Below, piece after piece: positions 59,186 to 64,000 of a stretch of DNA of 64,000 bases (its first letter is position 1; every line of letters starts with the position of its first letter). Below the pieces are notes generated by a model. The model searched no databases, was not told the DNA's origin, and worked only from the letters and a program-made list of their open reading frames with translations. The stretch is from NCBI GenBank assembly GCA_900016675.1, contig LN483070.1, positions 1,116,001-1,180,000 of the forward strand, read 5' to 3'. The position numbers and the translations under genes are program-made. The DNA is from Arthrobacter saudimassiliensis (GTDB lineage: Bacteria; Actinomycetota; Actinomycetes; Actinomycetales; Micrococcaceae).

Positions 59186-59805
59186 CAGGACTCCTCAGCG
59201 GCTTCGGACAGTGGGCGGGCGTCGCCGGAGACGGCGAGGAGCACCCGGGCGAGCGTGCCGCGGGCGTGGCCGGCGCTGATTCGGCCGGCGAGCGCCGTGC
59301 GCGCCAGGGCGTCGCCGGCACCGATGACCGCCTGCAGCCCGGCCGCATCCATGGGGCCGGTGAACGGTTCCAGCGCGTCCCGGCACATAGCCAGATACGC
59401 GTCCTCGGCTTCCCGCCGTACCGCGGCGAGGGCAGGGGAGCCGGAGAGGGCGGCGACGACGTCGGCCAGTTCCCGGCCCTCGGCAAGGCAGCAGTCGATG
59501 TACGCGGCGGCGACCAGGCCGGCGACGGCGGGCAGCTGCGGCTCGGCCTCGGCCAGGGCGGCCGCGAGCGCCCGGCGCTGACGGGCCTCGAACTCCCGGT
59601 ACAGCTCAGCGAAAACGCCGGCGCGGTCGCCGAAGTGGTCGTACACCAGCGGCTTCGTCACTCCGGCCCGGTCGGCGAGCCGGCCGAGGGTGAAGCCGTC
59701 GGTTCCGGCGTCGCGGATCAGGTCCCGTGCCGTGTCCAGCAGCTGGGCGCGACGTTCCGGCCGGGACAGGCGGCGGCGTGCGCGCGCCGGGGGACGGCTG
59801 GTCAT
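59185..59805 (-). CDS. TetR family regulator of the quinone reductase
   Basis: 206 residues. The HTH is RAQLLDTARDLIRDAGTDGF, then TLGRLADRAGVTKPLVYDHF, then DRAGVFAELY. The ligand domain has a C-terminal helix pair (GRISAGHARGTLARVLLAV). It is first in the operon with the quinone reductase; a perfect palindrome 28 bp upstream is its probable operator. Confidence 0.88.
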   Translation of the reverse strand: MTSRPPARARRRLSRPERRAQLLDTARDLIRDAGTDGFTLGRLADRAGVTKPLVYDHFGDRAGVFAELYREFEARQRRALAAALAEAEPQLPAVAGLVAAAYIDCCLAEGRELADVVAALSGSPALAAVRREAEDAYLAMCRDALEPFTGPMDAAGLQAVIGAGDALARTALAGRISAGHARGTLARVLLAVSGDARPLSEAAEES

Positions 59806-59832
59806 CGTTCCTCCAGGTGGGGAACCAACGGG

Positions 59833-59851
59833 AACTTACTCGCAGTAAGTT
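59833..59851. promoter_or_regulatory. perfect TetR-type operator
   Basis: AACTTACT (59833-59840), 3 bp, AGTAAGTT (59844-59851): 8-bp arms without mismatch, between divergent tetR and the D-amino-acid oxidase gene. Confidence 0.75.
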
Positions 59852-59939
59852 ACTCCGGGTAGGTTCGGTTGGACAGACCCCCGGGGCGGGAGTTTGCCGG
59901 GTCAGGCCCAGACGCCTTCCCCGCCCTTTGGCTGCTGCG

Positions 59940-59945
59940 TACACT
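59940..59945 (+). promoter_or_regulatory. -10 element TACACT of a leaderless promoter
   Basis: TACACT is followed by 7 nt and ATG 59953. Confidence 0.45.
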
Positions 59946-59952
59946 GCTGCGC

Positions 59953-60954
59953 ATGCAGCCGACTCCCTCCTCTTCTCCGCAGCCCGACGCCGGCCCAGCG
60001 GCACCCGGCAAGCCCGGGATCGCGGTGGTGGGGGCGGGGGTGATCGGCCTGACGACCGCCGTCGTGCTGGCCGAACGCGGCTATCCGGTGGAACTGGTGT
60101 CCGCGGGCCGCGGCCGGGCCACCGCCTCGCATGCCGCCGCTGCCCTGATCGGGCCCGCGGTGCCCCTGTTCGGCGAACAGATGCTGGCCTGGGCCGAGAC
60201 GGGGATCCGGGAGTTCAGCAAACTTGCCCGGGACGGAGGGCGCGGGGTGCGGCTTCAGGACGGCCGGCTGGTCACCGCCACCACCGACGAGACGCCGGAG
60301 TGGGCCTACCGGATTCCCGGCTACGGCCCCTGCAGCCCCGAGGAGCGCGCGGGGTTCCCGGTGGCCTTCTGGGCTGAACTGCCCATCGTGGACATGCTCC
60401 CCTACCTCGATTACCTCGAACAGCGGCTGCGGCTGGCCGGCGGCACCGTCACCGAACGGACCGTGACCGACCTGCGCGACGGGTGGCCGCCGGAGACCGT
60501 CGTGGTCAACAGCGCCGGCGCCGCGGCGGGAAAATTCGCGGCCGACGACCAGCTGACCCCGGTCTACGGGCTCAGCGTGATCGTGCCGAACCCCGGCCTG
60601 GACACCTTCTTCTACGAGGCCGCCGCCTCCGAATGGGTCTCGTGGTTCTGCCACGGCGACCGGCTGAGCCTCGGCGGGGATGCGCTGCTCCAGCCGCCGG
60701 CCGACCCGGAGGCCGCCGCCGCGGAGATCATCGCCCGCTGCGCCGCCGTCGAACCCCGGCTGCAGGGCCTCGAACCGCTCGAGATCCGCGTGGGCGCCCG
60801 GCCGATGCGGGAGACCGCACGGCTGGAATGGGACGCCGCGTCCCCGGCCCCGCTGCTGCACCACTACGGGCACGGCAGCGTGGGCGTGACGACCTCCTGG
60901 GGCGCCGCCTTCGACGCCGCGGACCTGATCGAGGAGGAGCTGCCGGGCCGCTAG
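59953..60954 (+). CDS. D-amino acid oxidase family flavoenzyme
   Basis: 333 residues. IAVVGAGVIGLTTAVVLAERG binds FAD, ASHAAAALIGPAVP follows, then VVNSAGAAAGKFAADDQLTPV, and GARPMRETARLEW with HHYGHGSVGVTTSWGAAF at the C-terminus: the ordered motifs of DAAO. It oxidatively deaminates D-amino acids, giving H2O2. ATG 59953 is preferred to an open frame upstream because the FAD motif then starts at residue ~19 and a leaderless -10 is placed correctly. Divergent from the TetR gene, whose operator is 102 bp away. Confidence 0.88.
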   Translation: MQPTPSSSPQPDAGPAAPGKPGIAVVGAGVIGLTTAVVLAERGYPVELVSAGRGRATASHAAAALIGPAVPLFGEQMLAWAETGIREFSKLARDGGRGVRLQDGRLVTATTDETPEWAYRIPGYGPCSPEERAGFPVAFWAELPIVDMLPYLDYLEQRLRLAGGTVTERTVTDLRDGWPPETVVVNSAGAAAGKFAADDQLTPVYGLSVIVPNPGLDTFFYEAAASEWVSWFCHGDRLSLGGDALLQPPADPEAAAAEIIARCAAVEPRLQGLEPLEIRVGARPMRETARLEWDAASPAPLLHHYGHGSVGVTTSWGAAFDAADLIEEELPGR

Positions 60955-61469
60955 CGCAGGCCCGCGACGTCGTCGGCCACCGCCGCCACCCGGCCCTCGA
61001 ACTGATGCCCGCCGGTCTCGTGCCGGCGTACGACGGCGCGGGGGAGCAGCGCCTCGAACCGGTCCAGGTGCCCAACGGGGACGGTGTCGTCGTCGGCGCA
61101 GTGGTGCAACACGATGGGCAGCCCGGCAGGCGGGTCGACGTCCGCGGGCAGCGCGTAGTCCGCCTGCCAGCCCTCCTCGCCCCAGAACGGTGTGGCGAGC
61201 AGGACCAGGGCCCGCGGCAGCGGGTCGGGCCAGCCGTCCGCAAGCTGCAGCAGGGCCATGGAGGCGCCGAAGGAATGCCCGACCACCACCGTCTCCGCGC
61301 CGAGGCCGGCCCACGCGCCGGTGATGCCCCGGAGCCAGCCGGCGGCGGTCATGTCCTCGTCCGGGAAACGGGGCATGGCCACCGGCACGTCCAGCCGGGC
61401 GCCCAGCTCCCGGGCCAGCGGCTGGTCGGTCTCCCAGCCACCGGCGCCATGAAGGAAAAGAAGGTCCAT
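60951..61469 (-). CDS. alpha/beta hydrolase (RBBP9/YdeN-like)
   Basis: 172-residue serine hydrolase. FLHGAGGWETDQ is the start, VVVGHSFGASMAL holds the nucleophile Ser, CADDDTVPVGHLDRF the Asp and TGGHQFEGRV the His. The small size suits the RBBP9 group. ATG 61469 has AGGAG upstream. Its end overlaps the stop of the D-amino-acid oxidase gene by 4 bases, tail to tail. Substrate unknown. Confidence 0.87.
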   Translation of the reverse strand: MDLLFLHGAGGWETDQPLARELGARLDVPVAMPRFPDEDMTAAGWLRGITGAWAGLGAETVVVGHSFGASMALLQLADGWPDPLPRALVLLATPFWGEEGWQADYALPADVDPPAGLPIVLHHCADDDTVPVGHLDRFEALLPRAVVRRHETGGHQFEGRVAAVADDVAGLR

Positions 61470-61514
61470 TCGCTGCTCCTGCCTGCCCGGTTCCACCCGC
61501 TCGTCCCGGTGCGT

Positions 61515-61690
61515 TCAGCCCTCGCGGGCGTCGTACTCCCCGCGGTGCACCAGCACCTCGTCCATGTGCTCCTCGGCCCAGCCCTTCAGCTCCCGTACCC
61601 GCAGATGGAGGGAGCGGCCCAGCGGGGTGAGGTCGTAACGGACCGTGACCGGGACCGTGGGGGTCACAGTGCGGGTCACCAGTCCGTCAC
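61515..61690 (-). pseudogene. HxlR regulator gene lacking its N-terminal half
   Basis: The frame reads RDGLVTRTVTPTVPVTVRYDL, then TPLGRSLHLRVRELKGWAEEH, exactly the second half of an HxlR-type winged helix protein. Upstream there are only ~20 bp before the operator, so the recognition helix and start codon are missing. An open frame continues across the operator but has no HxlR features. Confidence 0.8.
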
Positions 61691-61693
61691 GTA

Positions 61694-61711
61694 AGGCACT
61701 TTCAGGTGCCT
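61694..61711. promoter_or_regulatory. HxlR-type operator
   Basis: AGGCAC (61694-61699), 6 bp, GTGCCT (61706-61711), between the broken HxlR gene and the divergent aldo/keto reductase. Confidence 0.6.
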
Positions 61712-61810
61712 GCTTCCGGTCCGGAAGCTGCCCGCCCAGTATGAATCCACCCGGCCGCCGGCACCACACCCTGCCGGCAGGCCCTGTTGACGACAAGGAA
61801 CGGGTTCCAC

Positions 61811-62680
61811 ATGAGCACGCACACCACAGCACTTCCCGGCGGCACCTGGACCCTGGGCGACCTGACCGTGTCCCGGTTCGGCTACGGCGCCATGCAGCTG
61901 GCCGGGCCCGGCGTGTTCGGCCCGCCCGCGGACCAGGATGGGGCGCTCGCCGTCCTGCGCCAGGCCGCAGAGTTGGGCATCACCCACCTCGACACCAGCG
62001 ACTCCTACGGCCCCCGAATCACCAATGAACTGATCCGCGAGGCTCTGGCGCCCTATCCCGAGTCGCTGCACATCGCGACCAAGGTCGGCGGCCGCCGGGA
62101 CGCGCAGGGCGGCTGGCCGCCGGCCCGGGAGCCGGACCAGCTGCGCCGGCAGGTCGAGGACAACCTGGACGTGCTCGGCCTGGAGCGGCTCGACCTGGTC
62201 TATCTGCGGCTCGGCACCGCCCGGGGGCCGGAGGACGGCCCGGTGGGTGCGGCCTTCCGGACACTGCTGGAGCTGCAGGAGCAGGGCGTCATCCGCCATC
62301 TGGGCGTCAGCAACGCCACCGGCCGGCAGCTGCGCGAAGCCCGATCGCTGGGACCGGTGGTCAGCGTGCAGAACATGTACAACCTGGCCCACCGGCAGGA
62401 CGATGAGCTCATCGACCAGCTGGCCGCCGACGGCGTCGCCTATGTGCCGTTCTTCCCGCTGGGCGGCTTCACCCCGCTGCAGTCCGCGGCGCTCGACGCC
62501 GTGGCCGCCCGCTGGAACGCCGCGCCCATGGGCGTGGCGCTCGCCTGGCTGCTCCAGCGCTCGCCGAACATCCTGCTCATCCCGGGCACCTCCTCGGCGG
62601 CGCATCTGCGGGAGAACGCCGCCGGTGCGGCTCTCCGGCTGACTGCCGACGACGTGGCCGAGCTGGAGCGGATCGGCTGA
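61811..62680 (+). CDS. aldo/keto reductase (YdbC/PdxI-like)
   Basis: 289 residues. LTVSRFGYGAMQLAGPGVFG at the start resembles the group with pyridoxal reductase PdxI. Catalytic Asp and Tyr are in HLDTSDSYG, Lys in IATKVGG. The usual His position reads LVYLRLGTARG, i.e. an Arg/Leu environment instead of the common His, as in several members of this branch. IPGTSSAAHLRENA is the NADP site. ATG 61811 with AAGGAA about 10 nt upstream. In intact loci a divergent HxlR gene controls such reductases; here that gene is broken. Confidence 0.86.
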   Translation: MSTHTTALPGGTWTLGDLTVSRFGYGAMQLAGPGVFGPPADQDGALAVLRQAAELGITHLDTSDSYGPRITNELIREALAPYPESLHIATKVGGRRDAQGGWPPAREPDQLRRQVEDNLDVLGLERLDLVYLRLGTARGPEDGPVGAAFRTLLELQEQGVIRHLGVSNATGRQLREARSLGPVVSVQNMYNLAHRQDDELIDQLAADGVAYVPFFPLGGFTPLQSAALDAVAARWNAAPMGVALAWLLQRSPNILLIPGTSSAAHLRENAAGAALRLTADDVAELERIG

Positions 62681-62793
62681 GCCTGCCGCTGCCCACCGAT
62701 ACGCTCCGCCGCCCTTGACCTGCCCGGCACCGCGGGAGGCACTATCGACCCGGCAGCTTTCGTCCGTCCTCCGCCCGAGCCGAAAGGAATCCC

Positions 62794-63174
62794 ATGCCCC
62801 AGCCCACCGGCTTCGCCGTCTCCCTGAACGTTCCCGATCCGCAGGCCTCCGCGGACTTCCTCACCACCCATCTGGGCTACGCCGTGGAAATGGAGCAGGA
62901 CGGCATGGTCTCGCTGAAACATCCCGACGGCGGCTCCAACCTCATCTTCCTGCGCACCGGGCTGCCGACCTTCAAGCCCTCCGAGATAGCCGGCCGCGCC
63001 CGTGACGGGCTGCTGCTGGTGCACGTGGTGGAGGGCATCGACCGCTGGCATGAGCAGCTGGCGGCCGCCGGCGTCGACGTCGTCACCGCACCCGAGACCG
63101 AGCCCTGGGGTGAACGGTACTGCCAGTACCGGGACCCGAACGGGCTGATCGTACAGCTGGTCGAGTGGGTCTGA
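62794..63174 (+). CDS. VOC (glyoxalase) superfamily protein
   Basis: 126 residues. FAVSLNVPDPQASADFLTTH and LGYAVEMEQDGMVSL form the first module; LVHVVEGIDRWHEQLAAAGV and RYCQYRDPNGLIVQLVEWV the second. The end matches the glyoxalase/bleomycin-resistance group. ATG 62794 follows AAAGGAA. Single gene; ligand unknown. Confidence 0.86.
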   Translation: MPQPTGFAVSLNVPDPQASADFLTTHLGYAVEMEQDGMVSLKHPDGGSNLIFLRTGLPTFKPSEIAGRARDGLLLVHVVEGIDRWHEQLAAAGVDVVTAPETEPWGERYCQYRDPNGLIVQLVEWV

Positions 63175-63222
63175 TCCGCGCCTAGGCTGGAAGGTAAGAC
63201 TCACCGCCGCAGGAAGGCACGC

Positions 63223-63867
63223 ATGACACATGACCACCACTCGCATCAGGGCGAAGAGCACACCGGCCACGAGCAGTTCGGCAAGGACTACTGGGAGGCG
63301 CACTGGACCGAACCCGGCGGGGACGCCGCCGTCGTGCCCGCCCATCCGGCGCTCGAGGAGGAGATCGCGGGCCTGGCGCCGGGGACGGCGCTCGACGCCG
63401 GCAGCGGCGAAGGTGCCGAGGCGGCATGGCTGGCGACGCACGGCTGGTCGGTGACCGCCGTCGACCTGTCCGCCGAAGCGCTGGGGCGCGCCGCCGCCCG
63501 AGCCCCGGAGGCCGACATCACCTGGATCGAAGCCGACCTCACCGAGTGGCAGCCGGAGGGGACCTTTGATCTGGTCACCACCTTCTACGCGCATCCCACC
63601 ATTCCGCAGCTGGCGTTCTACGCGCGGATCTCCCGCTGGGTGGCCCCGGGCGGGACGCTGCTGATCGTCGGACACCGGCACGGCCACGGACACGGCGCGC
63701 ACGAGCACCCGGAGGAGGCGGTCACGTCCGCCGACGCCGTCCAGGCGCTGCTGGACCCGGCGCAGTGGCGGATCGACACCGCCGTCGAACGCGGCCGCAC
63801 CGCCATCAGCCGGCACGGCGACCCCGTACAGCTGCAGGACGTGGTGGTCCGCGCCGTCCGCCGCTAA
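63223..63867 (+). CDS. class I SAM-dependent methyltransferase
   Basis: 214 residues. A His-rich start (THDHHSHQGEEHTGHEQFG) and a second His cluster near residue 148 (GHRHGHGHGAHEH) may bind metal. The SAM fold has ALDAGSGEGAEAAWLATHG and VTAVDLSAEALGRA, then TFDLVTTFYAHPT. Similar proteins are annotated as TehB-like or thiopurine/tellurite methyltransferases. TAGGCT at 63183-63188 may be the -10, with AGGAAGG before the ATG. Substrate unknown. Confidence 0.84.
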   Translation: MTHDHHSHQGEEHTGHEQFGKDYWEAHWTEPGGDAAVVPAHPALEEEIAGLAPGTALDAGSGEGAEAAWLATHGWSVTAVDLSAEALGRAAARAPEADITWIEADLTEWQPEGTFDLVTTFYAHPTIPQLAFYARISRWVAPGGTLLIVGHRHGHGHGAHEHPEEAVTSADAVQALLDPAQWRIDTAVERGRTAISRHGDPVQLQDVVVRAVRR

Positions 63868-63903
63868 AGGCAGCACTCCCTCCGCCGGGCCTTCGGCCTG
63901 TCC

Positions 63904-64000
63904 TTACAGCGCCAGCACGACCCCGAGCACCAGCGGAATCCCCACGAACACCGCCAGGAACACGACGACGGCGGCGCGGCCCTTCGCGTTGCCGACGTTT
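63904..64000 (-). CDS. C-terminus of a membrane protein, cut by the window
   Basis: The last 31 codons before a TAA read NVGNAKGRAAVV and a hydrophobic stretch, VFLAVFVGIPLVLGVVLAL, i.e. a final membrane helix. The frame is open to the window edge. Nothing more can be said of the family. It is convergent with the methyltransferase gene. Confidence 0.55.
   Translation of the reverse strand, partial: NVGNAKGRAAVVVFLAVFVGIPLVLGVVLAL

Overview
The window reads as chromosomal DNA of a high-GC actinobacterium, most likely Micrococcaceae (Arthrobacter-like). The support is the GC-saturated third codon positions, frequent GTG/TTG starts, a mycothiol-dependent enzyme family, actinobacterial HelD, and the gene order tyrS / TPR protein / HAD phosphatase / short protein / tlyA / nadK / recN / pyrG / Nudix / xerD. 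As I know it, that order matches the Rv1689-Rv1701 block of Mycobacterium tuberculosis. The block parA / scpA / scpB / rluB / (tyrA) / cmk / der matches Rv1708-Rv1713.

Layout. 0-10 kb: the 3' part of argH, single genes that mostly look leaderless (pdxH-like, DinB/maleylpyruvate-isomerase-like, SRPBCC, mpg, apt), helD and tyrS. 9.9-10.7 kb: an rRNA promoter and leader followed directly by a lone 5S rRNA, with no 16S or 23S between them. 10.9-12.6 kb: an LPXTG-anchored thioester-domain surface protein. 12.9-23.7 kb: the conserved block to xerD, including an RGND-rich TPR protein that carries a perfect 363-bp tandem duplication. 23.7-38.8 kb: an accessory segment between xerD and parA. It holds a methylcitrate-cycle locus (gntR-prpD-prpB-prpC, divergent prpE), an SDR/TetR pair, a 493-bp deleted IS481-type element, a small kinase pair, and a CitA/CitB-type two-component system divergent from dctA. 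A set of palindromic repeats sits at its right edge. 38.9-46.1 kb: chromosome-segregation, pseudouridine, tyrosine, cmk and der genes. 46.3-47.9 kb: tRNA-Pro(GGG), a low-GC DUF4238 gene and a relic of a hydrolase gene. 48-64 kb: flexible gene content. This includes ltrA, a choloylglycine-hydrolase-family enzyme, an arginase-fold protein with altered ligands, and several regulator-plus-oxidoreductase or transporter modules (ArsR/VOC/MORN, ArsR/MFS, TetR/quinone reductase, a broken HxlR next to an aldo/keto reductase), plus a D-amino-acid oxidase and a methyltransferase.

How genes work together: propionyl-CoA made by PrpE enters PrpC, PrpD and PrpB, probably under the FCD-type GntR, for which two TGTATACA palindromes lie in the divergent promoter. 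The DcuS/CitA-like kinase and its regulator probably control the dicarboxylate carrier. ParA, ScpA and ScpB serve chromosome organisation. In the right third, one-component regulators sit beside the redox genes they probably control, and most have a visible inverted repeat at the expected place.

No CRISPR array, phage or complete mobile element was found. The observations most worth following are the 16S/23S-less rRNA locus, the hairpin repeats before parA, the IS481 derivative that shares its target-site stop codon with a host gene, and the truncated HxlR gene that has kept its operator. All assignments come from reading the sequence; no database search was run.
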